A stretch of 64,000 nucleotides of DNA from the IMG/VR virus record IMGVR_UViG_3300003321_000095, positions 1-64,000 of that record; one strand, 5' to 3'. Below the pieces are notes generated by a model that saw nothing but the letters and a program-made list of their open reading frames with translations, did no database searches and was not told the origin of the DNA. This document shows, one piece after another, positions 21,832 through 32,600 of the stretch. Numbering within the stretch: the first letter of the stretch is position 1; each line of letters opens with the position of its first letter. Position numbers and translations under genes: made by a program. Source of the DNA: a virus.

Positions 21832-24800
21832 TGATGTAATTTATTTGGGGTTCACGATATTTTCTTTTACCTGGTTTTTGAAGTCTTCTTTCTCGGTCGA
21901 TTGCATTGACTACATCAGAGGGCATTTTACCATTGATGTTGAGACCATACAACGCCGCAACCAGCAGTGTAAACCGTTGCTGTTCTGGTGTTAATTTCTT
22001 GATCTTATCACCCACCCTTCGTTCACCACTCAATCCTTCTTCAAGAACAGAAGCAGCCTTAAACAGTTTCTCTGGACCAGCACCGTATGGTCCCATGATA
22101 TCGGCGATTTGTTCGACCGGTGATGTAGGGCCACCTTTGTATTCGTACAGAGGGTCTTTGTAGTTAAGAAGTCTGTCTGACGCGTCGTTGATCGTCGAGA
22201 CGAGAGCTTTTTGGCCAGGATCAGTGAGTACGATAGGTAAAAGATCACCCACCATGTTGGCTTTCCACATATTAATTGCGTTCTCCCAATCCTTTTCTCC
22301 CCTCTTCTTATCTTCAGGAAGGTCGAATAGACCAGCAATGTACTGCCCTATCTGTGACCAAACGTATATTTTGAGTGCCGCCGATACAGTCTGAAACGCT
22401 ACCTGCTCAGTAACAGTCCCTGCTAGATCTTTAGCAGCCGCTTTTTTCTGTTCAGAATTACCAGCAACGAGAGAACGAATATCTCCCCACATTCTAATTT
22501 TGGTATTTGTGGAGAACGTTCCAAAAGGCACCAATAACGCTTTAGCGACCTGCGCAAAGGCTGACTGGTCTTTTACCCTCTTACCTAATTCGGCGGGATT
22601 AGAGACGACCTGAAGGGCATCTACGCGTTGTTTGGCGTAAGCCCTGGCTTCTTGCCTGACCTTATCAGTCTTCTGTTCTGTTTCCTTCTTAAAACCCTCC
22701 CATTTTTCGCCGTTCTGCTGAAGATAGTCTTTGTAGAAGGTGAGGTAACTTACCTTAGCCGCACTCACGTCAGCCCACACAAGAGGTTTAAGACCCAACC
22801 AACCCTCGAAACGTTTGTCGACAAAATCGTTAACGTTTTTCTGTATTTGATCGGCTTTGGTGGTGCCGGTGAGTTCGCCAAGAGATAACTGTGATTTCTG
22901 CGTACCCCTCAAACTGATTGATTCTCCTTTGAAGAAGGCATCTTTCGATTCTTGAGAACCCCTGCTTAGATCGCCGATACTAGTAAACATATTACCAGCG
23001 TTTCCTGAATTGATTGCAATATTCGAAAGTACCGTCAACTGTTTGGGTATCTGGGAGAAGCCGCTCAAGGACAATGTGTAACCAATCTTCCTGAGAGGAT
23101 TAAGAATTGCTGCGATATTCCTTTCTGTTGAATCGGGCACCTTGCGAGATGCGACGTGATCTTCAAAGTCAAAGTAACTACCGTCTCTCTTGTTGAATAT
23201 TTTATTGTAGAGATCGTTTGCTTTTTTAATTGAGTCGGGGTCACCCTCTTTAGCACCAAACAACTTAGCCATATCTTCCTGACGAGATAAGTTCTCGCGA
23301 ACCTGAAGCATCGGTAGCATCCCTTCTATACCAAACACTGCATTCTTAACACCTCTCGTCATGTTCATGTGCTTGTTGAAGTCTAATACAGCATCAGTAC
23401 GCTCACCCCCTGTAAATTCTTTGGCTGAAGAAATTTGTTTTGGTTTGTTGGCGGCGCTGGTGAATGGAGAAGGCGCATTGTCGGGATTAATCGCTCCAAA
23501 TTCTTCCATATCACTTTCAAAACCCATTCCTTTCTTTCGCCATGTACGAGGTCCGCTATAGTTATTCACCTTAGTAGTCTTCTTGTTAAAGAAACGGTCG
23601 TTATATGCAGCAATCTCATCGGCGAAGGGTCTATAATAATCAATAGCGTAATCGATTACCTTCTTACCACCCTCATCAACCTGACCCATTATACGTTCTG
23701 CGTCAGAGATTGTCAGAGCGTTTTTGAATGGTTCATACAGACTATTGATTCGATCTGCTTCTTTCACCTCACCAACCTTACGATGATTCTCGATAGACTG
23801 TTCAATAACACGTTTGTTCTGAGCGAGTGCTTCGGTGGGGTCTTCGTCCTCGTTGTACCTGATCAGTTCAGAATAGATGCCCTGCCTGATGATTGAGTCG
23901 TCCTGAAAAGCTTTCTTATATTTCTTACGGAGTTCGTCCAGTCCCCTCACAAATTGTTCTTCGGAGGTTACTGCCTTAACCGAAGCATCTCCTACTCCCT
24001 TCATACCCATGTATAATTGAAAAAGAGCAGCGTTTTTTGGTAGGCCAGTTATGGCTTGCAACGCCACTGGTAAACTCGCCCAGTTATTTCCCAGATCGGT
24101 TATGTTGAGAATCTTCCAGTCTTTCGATACTTTTTGTAATTCTTTAAAGTCTTGTTGAGCCTTTGAAATCGCTGTCAATCTACCAACACCACCCCAGTCC
24201 TCATTTGTGTGAATCCTATCAACTACCTTAATAAAATCTTTCAGTTGTTGATTGGTTAGAAGTGACAAATCGATGTTCTTAAGACCCTCAATATCGTCCT
24301 TAGCATATTTACCATCCCCTTCAATCTCACCTTCTTCGAATGTGTTCTTTGCTTGATCGGCGGTATTTTGTAATGCTGTCCTTATCTGTTCTGCTTTCTC
24401 TTTGTTAGCGGCTGCTTTCTCGGCGGGAGTTTCTTCTGTCAAAAGAATTTGGGCTTCTTCGAAAGAAAGACCAAGATCTTCTGCTAGTTTTTCTGCTCTC
24501 TCTCTTTCAGCAACCTCTGCGCTATTTGGTTGTTGAGAGACGTAGTTGCTTATATCAGACAGGTTGAGTGTCTTACGATTCTTAACGTCGCCGAAAGTCT
24601 CAGCAATCCCCTCAGCTTGTTTCAAATACTGATCAATGTCAACTTGTGAAGGGTCGACTTTACTGAATGATTTGAGAGCATCTTTTTCTCGCCAGGATAA
24701 CCCCTCGCTACCTTTCCTCTTCTTGATTCTACCCCTCAGTTCGTTAGCCCTCTCGATCTTGTCGGCGTAGACTGAATCATTGGTTACTTTTGTAATGAAA

Positions 24801-26542
24801 TCATTCAATCTACTGACAGAACCAGCCGTGAACAAGTTAGTACTTCTCAATTTACTCAAGATGCTTCCGACTTGTCTTGGTGTGAGGTTATACTCTTTGA
24901 GAGCGTCCTGTACTTTCTGTACTAATTCCTTTGTCCCCTCTTGCCCCTTTCTGACCCCTTTGGTCATACCCCTATAGAACGTTTGTACTTGGTGCTTGAT
25001 CGCTTCACTAGGAGTCATTCGAACAGACTTCTCGGGCTTGGTAACCCCTGTTGTATTTTCAATCGTTGATTTAACGGCTGACTTTTTATTAGAGGTTTTC
25101 GCGGCAGGTGCTAGTTTCGCTGCTGCCTCACGAGCCTTCAGTAATTGTTCGTACTGACTAGACAAATCTGCTGTGGGATCAGCAGATGCTTGTTCAGCGA
25201 ATACTTTAGATAGATTGCTGATCTCTTCGAGAGCCTTAGTGTACTCAGGGGAAGGTTGTTGTTCACTTTCTGATGTCTGTTTAGGTTCCGTGGACGTTTC
25301 GTTTTCTTGAACATTTTCTTTACCCTGTAAAGTATTGTTTTCCTCTTCTAATTTCTGTCTCTCCTCTGTTGATAGTGTCTCACCACCTTTTGCTTTGTTA
25401 AGGTTATCCTGTGCAAGCAATTCTTCATTCTCCGCAACCTTCTTGTCGATTAATTCACTAGACGACAACTCTGGTTGATTGTTAGTCAGATCGGTGACAA
25501 TGTTCTGAGCGGTATTGTCGATAGCTTCTGACAGAGGTGCGACCTCGGGAGATATTTGATCATCGACTACAGAAGAACTTTGATCAATAGACGTTACCTG
25601 CTTAGCCAATTCATGCAGTTCTTCTACCTTCTTCTCAATTTTTCCACTGTGTTCACTGGTCGATATTGTTGCACCGATTCCGGGTAATATCATGCCGACC
25701 ACACCACCTACAGTAGCAGCCCTCGCTACGCCCCAGAAAGGATCTCTGTCTGGATCATAGGATGATTTGGCAATCTCGTTCGACAGATATGTTTGAACAC
25801 CCTCCTGTAAACCTTCCTCAACAGCATTGGTGCCGGCGACCTTAGCAACATCTAGTACCTTGTTAAGTGTTGTACCACCAGTGATCTTATTCAGTTTACC
25901 GAACATGTTTTGTATCGGTAACGCTTCTGTCTGACCAACCAAATAGTTCTTGACGAGCACTCCAAAAGCATCGTCGTCACTCAAGCCAGCAGCCTTCGCA
26001 GCTTCATACTCCGGTACAGCAGTCATTGCGCCACCGAGCGCACCTGTCGGTGTGAGAAGGTTCTGTTCGATTGCACGCGCTGTTGTGGGTAATAGTCCAG
26101 AGTTAACAGTCTGGGTAGCAAGACCACTTCCTCTAGTTAACGCGCTCGCGCCACCAGTACCAAGCATCGCAAGACCAGTACCTAAACCTTGAGCCACTTG
26201 TCCACCAAAACTATTCTGTGTTTCTTGGTCGACGTAGGGCTGATAGAACTCAGCAACATCTGCTCCCCATTTAGAAGCGGGCGAGGTGTACTGCCCCTTT
26301 GTAATACCTAACGGACGATAAACATAATTATTCATCATCTCATCAATAGCGCCGAGTGCCTTAAGAGGGAGTGAAGTATAATTACTAACCAATCCACTCG
26401 CCGTTAGTTCGGCGTAATCGAGGGGTGAAGATGTCTCTCCGATTTCTTTAGCGTTAACGGGTGGTTCCCACACCTTCGCATTGGAGGGAGGAGTCCATTC
26501 TTTGGCATCGGCCGGTGGCGTCCATATCTCGTCTTCCTCCAT
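21824..26542 (-). CDS. Giant internal virion (ejection) protein with polyvalent-protein features
   Basis: A 1572-residue protein. The N-terminus carries three copies of a W-x-PP-x-(D/N)AK repeat (residues about 7-33). Next comes a hydrophobic, glycine/alanine-rich stretch (about 115-300) with EEGLQEGVQTYL, a phrase typical of phage polyvalent proteins. A long charged, partly disordered middle (about 300-520) follows, then long helical segments. The last third has the KPLVWADVSAAKVSYLTFY region found in large polyvalent proteins. Position after the tail genes and the membrane-active stretch suggest a protein carried in the head and injected with the DNA, as T7 gp16 or the cargo proteins of crAss-like phages. 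No lytic or protease motif was found. Confidence 0.65.
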   Translation of the reverse strand: MEEDEIWTPPADAKEWTPPSNAKVWEPPVNAKEIGETSSPLDYAELTASGLVSNYTSLPLKALGAIDEMMNNYVYRPLGITKGQYTSPASKWGADVAEFYQPYVDQETQNSFGGQVAQGLGTGLAMLGTGGASALTRGSGLATQTVNSGLLPTTARAIEQNLLTPTGALGGAMTAVPEYEAAKAAGLSDDDAFGVLVKNYLVGQTEALPIQNMFGKLNKITGGTTLNKVLDVAKVAGTNAVEEGLQEGVQTYLSNEIAKSSYDPDRDPFWGVARAATVGGVVGMILPGIGATISTSEHSGKIEKKVEELHELAKQVTSIDQSSSVVDDQISPEVAPLSEAIDNTAQNIVTDLTNNQPELSSSELIDKKVAENEELLAQDNLNKAKGGETLSTEERQKLEEENNTLQGKENVQENETSTEPKQTSESEQQPSPEYTKALEEISNLSKVFAEQASADPTADLSSQYEQLLKAREAAAKLAPAAKTSNKKSAVKSTIENTTGVTKPEKSVRMTPSEAIKHQVQTFYRGMTKGVRKGQEGTKELVQKVQDALKEYNLTPRQVGSILSKLRSTNLFTAGSVSRLNDFITKVTNDSVYADKIERANELRGRIKKRKGSEGLSWREKDALKSFSKVDPSQVDIDQYLKQAEGIAETFGDVKNRKTLNLSDISNYVSQQPNSAEVAERERAEKLAEDLGLSFEEAQILLTEETPAEKAAANKEKAEQIRTALQNTADQAKNTFEEGEIEGDGKYAKDDIEGLKNIDLSLLTNQQLKDFIKVVDRIHTNEDWGGVGRLTAISKAQQDFKELQKVSKDWKILNITDLGNNWASLPVALQAITGLPKNAALFQLYMGMKGVGDASVKAVTSEEQFVRGLDELRKKYKKAFQDDSIIRQGIYSELIRYNEDEDPTEALAQNKRVIEQSIENHRKVGEVKEADRINSLYEPFKNALTISDAERIMGQVDEGGKKVIDYAIDYYRPFADEIAAYNDRFFNKKTTKVNNYSGPRTWRKKGMGFESDMEEFGAINPDNAPSPFTSAANKPKQISSAKEFTGGERTDAVLDFNKHMNMTRGVKNAVFGIEGMLPMLQVRENLSRQEDMAKLFGAKEGDPDSIKKANDLYNKIFNKRDGSYFDFEDHVASRKVPDSTERNIAAILNPLRKIGYTLSLSGFSQIPKQLTVLSNIAINSGNAGNMFTSIGDLSRGSQESKDAFFKGESISLRGTQKSQLSLGELTGTTKADQIQKNVNDFVDKRFEGWLGLKPLVWADVSAAKVSYLTFYKDYLQQNGEKWEGFKKETEQKTDKVRQEARAYAKQRVDALQVVSNPAELGKRVKDQSAFAQVAKALLVPFGTFSTNTKIRMWGDIRSLVAGNSEQKKAAAKDLAGTVTEQVAFQTVSAALKIYVWSQIGQYIAGLFDLPEDKKRGEKDWENAINMWKANMVGDLLPIVLTDPGQKALVSTINDASDRLLNYKDPLYEYKGGPTSPVEQIADIMGPYGAGPEKLFKAASVLEEGLSGERRVGDKIKKLTPEQQRFTLLVAALYGLNINGKMPSDVVNAIDRERRLQKPGKRKYREPQINYINE

Positions 26543-28086
26543 TATTTCACATAGATTTTACCATCCGGACCTCTTAATGTATCACCGGGAGAAAGTGTCT
26601 CCCATTTAGAATTAAATTCTTCCGGACTAATTTTATTAGTCAATGATGGTGGAGTTGATGTGTTCTTAATACTATCGTTTTTTCTAAATTGATCGAAGTA
26701 GCCACTATCATTGAGTAATTTCAGAACTCCTTCTTTCGATTTCTCTTCTCGTTTATTATCAGTGACATAATCAACATAATAATTTCCACCGATTGTCTTT
26801 TTCTGAATTGTTATTTTGGTACCATCAGGAAGAGTAATAGGGTATTTATCAGGGGAGAATCTAGATAGATTATTAAGAGTATTTGTAACCTTATTCTTTT
26901 CGTCCTGCACTTTTGCTTCGATTGCAAGTTTTGTGGTTAATCGTTTACCTCTCTCCTTTAGAGTTCCTCCTTCGGGACCAAATACGGCGTCTTCGTTCAA
27001 ACCGAAACCCTCATCGTGCAGGCCCAACGTTTCGATTGCTCCATACATTTTTTGAGAGTTACCGAAGCGTGGATTGAATTGTTGGAGACGTGCTGTAATA
27101 TCTGCCGCATCCTGATTATTAATCTGTTCTGGTGCGGGTGTCTCACCTGTTTCTGCATCCGGTTGAAAAACCAGATAAGTATTACCTTTCGGATCGGTTT
27201 GAATCTCTTTAATGATTGCTCTGACAGGCTTACCATCGCTAAGTTTAGCATTAATGGTTTCACCCGTCAAAGCATTGCTAACTCCGACCATTCTACCGTT
27301 TCTTTCTTCAACACTATGCTCATTGTCACCAAAATATCCATTCTTAAGTGATGCAATTCGCTTAACAAATGTTACTTCTCTGGATGCTGCGGCGGCTGCT
27401 TTATCGGCTGCCGCTTTAGTCTTATCTTGATGTTGCTGATAGAAATAGGGGTGTGTCTGCCAAGTTGTACCTGCTCCTTCGAGTGCCCTGATATTGTTTT
27501 GAATATAAGGACTATCTACGTCTGGACGAGATCTCAGTTTAGCGAGTGCTTGTTCCCTGATTTGCGTACGAGCACGCTCCGCTTCCGCTTGTGAATAGAA
27601 TGGACCATCCATAATCTTAAATGCTTCCTGAACTTCTGGAAGTAACGAGGTAGGTGTATAACTACCATCATCGTTTTGAATAGTCTGACCAGTCGCAACA
27701 AGCGGTCTCATCTGTTGCTGCTCTTTCAATTGGTTACCCAACTTATTAGCAACAGCCATGTTATTGGCTACTAATTTTTGATATGTTTTGAAAGGAAGAC
27801 CACCACCCGGTTGACTATAATCAGGAGCAGTTACATCGACGTTATTCTTCAACCACATAGATTTAGCGTAAGCCTGTAACTTACCCCAACTATCGTAGTA
27901 AGAATCGGTCAGACCTTCTACATCGGCGAGAGTACCCGGTGCTGCCGGTCCGCCCATAGGTGCAACCATCTCTTGTGGAGATTGTTGTGCGGGTTGTTGT
28001 TCGCCTTGAATATATCTATTGTCGGGCAGTTCTACATCGTAGCCGCTCGATTGTGATGGAAATCTATAGTAACCCTGTTGTGGCAT
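26542..28086 (-). CDS. Internal virion / cargo protein
   Basis: A 514-residue protein with a Gln/Pro-rich N-terminus (EQQPAQQSPQEM), helical middle (KAAADKAAAAASREV) and a beta-rich second half. Lies between the giant ejection protein and other late structural genes, with one-base overlap. Likely packaged in the head; no enzymatic motif. Confidence 0.6.
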   Translation of the reverse strand: MPQQGYYRFPSQSSGYDVELPDNRYIQGEQQPAQQSPQEMVAPMGGPAAPGTLADVEGLTDSYYDSWGKLQAYAKSMWLKNNVDVTAPDYSQPGGGLPFKTYQKLVANNMAVANKLGNQLKEQQQMRPLVATGQTIQNDDGSYTPTSLLPEVQEAFKIMDGPFYSQAEAERARTQIREQALAKLRSRPDVDSPYIQNNIRALEGAGTTWQTHPYFYQQHQDKTKAAADKAAAAASREVTFVKRIASLKNGYFGDNEHSVEERNGRMVGVSNALTGETINAKLSDGKPVRAIIKEIQTDPKGNTYLVFQPDAETGETPAPEQINNQDAADITARLQQFNPRFGNSQKMYGAIETLGLHDEGFGLNEDAVFGPEGGTLKERGKRLTTKLAIEAKVQDEKNKVTNTLNNLSRFSPDKYPITLPDGTKITIQKKTIGGNYYVDYVTDNKREEKSKEGVLKLLNDSGYFDQFRKNDSIKNTSTPPSLTNKISPEEFNSKWETLSPGDTLRGPDGKIYVK

Positions 28087-28089
28087 AAA

Positions 28090-29106
28090 TTAGTATTGAC
28101 TATCCTCCCATGTTTTGTACATAGTGTTTGTCCCGTCCCAATGATTTTGAACATCGCCGTGAGCATCCGCTGCTATCTTAGCATTGTCTGTTCCGTACCC
28201 CTGCGCAATCATTCGATTGTAGATGTCGTTGTACTTAGCGTTGGTTGCGAGGTTTCCAATAGCTCCTGGTAACTGCTGTGCCAACCCCGTCAAGGATGTT
28301 CTGAGATTGTATCTTCCCGTCTGTCCTAAACCAGCGCCCATTTGTTGATTGAGGTTGTATTGGTAAAGATCTTCGGGATAAAAACGACCCTGAGAAGCGT
28401 TAATCGCCTCCCCCTCCTGAACGTGTTGTCCCACCAACGAATCGTATCTGCGTTGATTCTCACGGCGGACCTGATCACCCAGAGGGACCAGGTTCAGATT
28501 GGCCTGATTTCTTCGATTTACGGCACTCTGAGCGTAAGCCCCATAAGCACCCGCTTGCCCACCCGCAGCCGTTCTAGCGTTAGCCAAATCAGCCTGATAG
28601 GCATCATTGATCCCCTGTTGCGCTGGAAGCAACGCCCTTGTGACATCGTTTCTATTGTTACCGGCATCAGCGAGAGCATTGGCCAACAACTGGTCTCTTT
28701 GGAGAACCGGTGGTCGGACTGGTCGACGGGCGTTTTGAGTGATCTGGTTACCCTTCTTGATTTGTTGGAGGGATGTCGCGATGTCTGTCCCCGCTAATGC
28801 CAGGTTAAGCCCCATTCTGACATTCTGAGATATCTTACCTTGTTCTACCTTTTGAGCTAATCCAAGCACCTTCTCCTTGTTCTCAGGAGAAGTCAGCATC
28901 TTTCTTGTCTCGTTGAAGAGAGCATCATAATCAGCGTCTTCCAGAGGGGTACCCGCTTTTACCTTCTCGTTAATAGAGTCGAATACTTTGGGATCTGCTT
29001 CCGAGTGAGCAGACGTAAAGAAATCTCTATCGTCTTTAGAGATTTTGCGACCTGCCTTCATAGCAGATACTATTCGGAAATATTTAATCCAGTCCGCTTC
29101 GTTCAT
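28090..29106 (-). CDS. Internal virion protein
   Basis: A 338-residue protein, mostly helical, rich in Asn, Gln and Ala (LLANALADAGNNRND; RTAAGGQAGAYGAYAQ). Comparable Ala/Gln/Asn-rich proteins are the ejected proteins of podoviruses. An internal sigma-54-like site (29270-29284) lies upstream within the preceding gene. Confidence 0.6.
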   Translation of the reverse strand: MNEADWIKYFRIVSAMKAGRKISKDDRDFFTSAHSEADPKVFDSINEKVKAGTPLEDADYDALFNETRKMLTSPENKEKVLGLAQKVEQGKISQNVRMGLNLALAGTDIATSLQQIKKGNQITQNARRPVRPPVLQRDQLLANALADAGNNRNDVTRALLPAQQGINDAYQADLANARTAAGGQAGAYGAYAQSAVNRRNQANLNLVPLGDQVRRENQRRYDSLVGQHVQEGEAINASQGRFYPEDLYQYNLNQQMGAGLGQTGRYNLRTSLTGLAQQLPGAIGNLATNAKYNDIYNRMIAQGYGTDNAKIAADAHGDVQNHWDGTNTMYKTWEDSQY

Positions 29107-29601
29107 CTAATATAGGTAATTTTGTGAGAGGCGACGCCTGTAATCGGCATTAGCCATTTGTATATCGTTGTAGCCCTGTGTAGCGGTGTTGAAGTTTTGC
29201 TGATAGGCTGAGGCTTGTGAGAGAGCGTCCGCTTTTTGTTGTTCTTGTCTGTGACGACGCCTATTACCCGCAAAAATCGTGCCACCTAATCCAACAAGGG
29301 CACCGATTCCTGCGCCGAGAGGACCGAACGCGGCTCCTGCGCCAGCACCTTGTAATGCTCCCCCAACGATTTCCCCTGCACCCGTGTGTTGAGGTTTGAA
29401 AGTTGCTGCGTTATTGTAGAACTGACCGGCGCCGTAAGAAGGTATCCCGTTGTCATTACCGGTATTATCGAGTGTACCGAGTCCAGCACCCTGGTGAGCC
29501 ATTCCAGACCACTGACCGACAAGATTAGTTGCGCCAGCAACCGCTTGTGCGTAATTAGGTGCTTGTTCTTGAAACTGTTCTTTAAAATAAGGATTAATCA
29601 T
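29107..29601 (-). CDS. Small internal virion protein with glycine-zipper segment
   Basis: A 164-residue protein. The middle is a glycine/alanine-rich membrane-active helix (GALQGAGAGAAFGPLGAGIG), followed by a basic (RRRHRQEQQK) and polar end. Glycine zippers are common in ejected proteins that make a channel. One base separates it from the next gene. Confidence 0.6.
   Translation of the reverse strand: MINPYFKEQFQEQAPNYAQAVAGATNLVGQWSGMAHQGAGLGTLDNTGNDNGIPSYGAGQFYNNAATFKPQHTGAGEIVGGALQGAGAGAAFGPLGAGIGALVGLGGTIFAGNRRRHRQEQQKADALSQASAYQQNFNTATQGYNDIQMANADYRRRLSQNYLY
29270..29284 (-). promoter_or_regulatory. Intragenic sigma-54-type sequence
   Basis: The minus strand reads TGGCAC-GATTT-TTGC, a full match, but it lies in the coding region of 29107-29601, where it encodes GTIFAG. 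If active it would start transcripts for the genes from 28090 downward. May be chance. Confidence 0.35.
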
Positions 29602-29602
29602 A

Positions 29603-32600
29603 TTAGAATGGTGTTCGTGAAGATTTTCTATATTTAGTGAGCACTGTTGTCAAGGTAGCTGTGTCAGTAGTACCTGTTTTCCAATTCACCGTCGTAAGCA
29701 ACCTTGTTCCCCTGAGACGGGCGCTTCCGCTATCTCTCGGTATCTTAATCCTGAAGTTACCCTCTACGTCACTGATATCGAGGGAAGCCGTAGATGTCTG
29801 ACCATTTAATTGAACCAGGTAATCGACAGATCCTAATCTACCGGTAGACACGAAAGCCTGATCGTCGAATGTTTTAGCAAGTTCGGGGTCAGGGTTAACA
29901 ACAAATGTTACACGGGGTGTTTTGGTAACTCCGAATATCTGATTGTAATTACCCGCATACATCTTGTGTAGTACCACTGATGATCCGTTCTTTGATACTA
30001 TGTAAAGTGCGTCATCATACACACCGTCCCCCAACTTGTTACCACTTCCACTTGTCTCCAGATCTCCTATCCACAAATTTAGTTGTTCCGAGAAAACATA
30101 AGCAATCCCCTGATTATTGTCTACAAGCCAATACTCTTTTCTCGAAGAGTCGTAGAGAGCAAGTAAGTTATTGGACAAAGAGCGTGCGTTCGTTCTCATA
30201 CCATTCTCTTCAAGCCATTTTAATTGTTGACCGCTCAAAGCGTAGATAGAGTCGTTGAGGGGATCGGGAATGAAGATAGTATTACCTGTTTCAATGATTG
30301 ATTGGAGTTGTTGTCCACCTCTTTTTGAGTCGATCACAAGAGGTCGACTAATCACATCACCCGCGCCAATCGCCAAGATATTAGCGTCTGTCAATTCGAC
30401 AGAGGTTTTACCTGTGGGTAGGTAAACTATCCTGTTATTTTGAATAGCGTACAGGTTGTCCCCCTCCAATGCTAGTTTAGTGATTCCACCACCATTCTCT
30501 TCAAGGTCGTAGATGTTACCTACCCTGAAGATATCAAATCCCTGTGTGTCGCTACCATAAATCTTGACATCGCTGTACATCACACGAGCTTTGTAGTTAC
30601 TCTGTTCGAAGTTAAAGGCTGGTCGAGCGAAGTAGACTCGTTGGTCATCTTGCTTGGAGATGTTGATGTTATAGAGGTAAGTCAAAGGTGAACGGATTGC
30701 ACCAGCAGACACAAAGAACTTATTGTGATTCATGATGGGAAAACCTCCTTCTGGATAGTCTACACCCCCTACACTTATACCCATTATGTTGTCTTCAGCC
30801 ATTACTCCTCCGTTATACTCTGATTCGAGCACACACTGGACGAATTGAGAAGCTCCTTCAAGAGCGATGGGTAAAGATATAGCCGCACCACCCTGATTCA
30901 AATAATAACGACCATCCCAATTTGTTAACAAATCGGACGATGATTCGGCAGAAGGTGGTGCGTAATTTTTAGCTTGATTGATTACCGAATACTGTGTATC
31001 TGAAACTTTAAATACGTGAGATGACAGAAAACAATCCCCACCAAAAACAGTGATATCTACGTCGACCCTGTTACCTGCTTTTACGTCTACCAACTCACCA
31101 CTCGTGAAGGTATATGAGGCACCCGTTGAGATGAATTCGTGTGGTGTGTCTACGCTACCATATCTGTCATCACCATAATTATTGACAGCGTTGACGATTC
31201 TAAACGCTTGTGTGGGAAGAGTATTGCTGTAGTCTGGATATTCGTTTATAAACGCGTTAGAAATACTGTCGGACATTGGATATTTAGGACCACTTGATCC
31301 AACAATATAACCACCATCTGCTCTGACATTGTATACACCTGCTGCAAAAGTAACAGAGGCAGTTCTATTTAATTCTTCGAACGCTTCCGAGGTCTCGATA
31401 ACAACACCCTTCTGTACCTGTTGTTTATATCCCCAGTTCACACCCTGTCCATTCAACGAATCGTAATCAAAGAAACTGTTACCGTTAAATGTGATAGGTT
31501 CGGACAAGGACTCGACGAACTGGTAGTTTTTGATTGTAGTGGGGGTAGTTGTAATGCTCTTCGCTGACCAACCACTATCGAAGAAATAGTTTGCATCTTT
31601 CAGGGCATACCACACACCACTCACTCTTGTCTTGATGTAATTACCAGTTATTGGATGAGAGGTATCGTCAAAATCTACAATACTGGTTTTATTCAGTGTA
31701 TAGTCAATTGTTTCTAGTTTCTCCGATCCAGTAAACTTATACGGAGTATCCCCGTACATTGTTGATTGGGGATAAATCATCGAGAAAGAGAACTTGTTAT
31801 CGTCATCAAGAGCCAACGCTGCTTCTCCCTTCTTACCCAAAGAAGCCCCCGACCCAGTCTGTGTTAGTTTACGTTGGATGTTTCTTAGTTCTGGCCAGAA
31901 TAGATTCTTAGGAGTGTATGTTCTCAGTGATTTCTGAGGTTGTGCGTCTGGGTAAGATTTATCACCCTCCACACCATCGTCCTGCGTTACTGCGAGAGAA
32001 GGATAAGAGTCAAGAGCACCGATACCCTCGATGTACATCATTGGTATTACGGGAGTCTGAAACAATATCCTCTTGATCCTTTTAGCGCGAACGATCTCAA
32101 ACCCAACAGCCCAGGTTGGGTGATTGTGAATATTCGAAAGAGTAATACCTAATGCTCTCAGTTGATCGGTGCTGCTGAATATAGTGTAAGCGTTCGATGT
32201 GCTTCGAGCAGGGAAATGTACGTCGGGTAGTGAGCCGGTTATCTGGTTACCAGTCAAACTGTTCAGATCAAGCACCGAGACTGGACCCTTGTTACCATAC
32301 TTATCTTTGTAGACTATGCCGAAACGATATGTTTCGTCTCGGAAGTAACCCTTGAACTTCGAAGAGTAGTACCCATCACTGTAGATATCGTTCTGGGTAG
32401 ATACCACTGTTGAGACTTCTATGTTACCACCATCAACAGCGGGTGTACCATTGTCAAATTGAAGATCGTGGTATTTTATGTTACCCCTGAATAACCTGTT
32501 CTGTTTGACCGCTAGTGTCTTCGATGAGCGTATCGCGGCTGGATCGATAACAATGTCCTGGATAGCGACTAAACCAACTCTATCGTTCGATTTGTGAACG

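Noticed and set aside
23435-23896. 153-residue plus-strand frame inside the giant ejection protein gene
   Set aside because: The other strand encodes a continuous protein with typical composition; the plus frame is a by-product.
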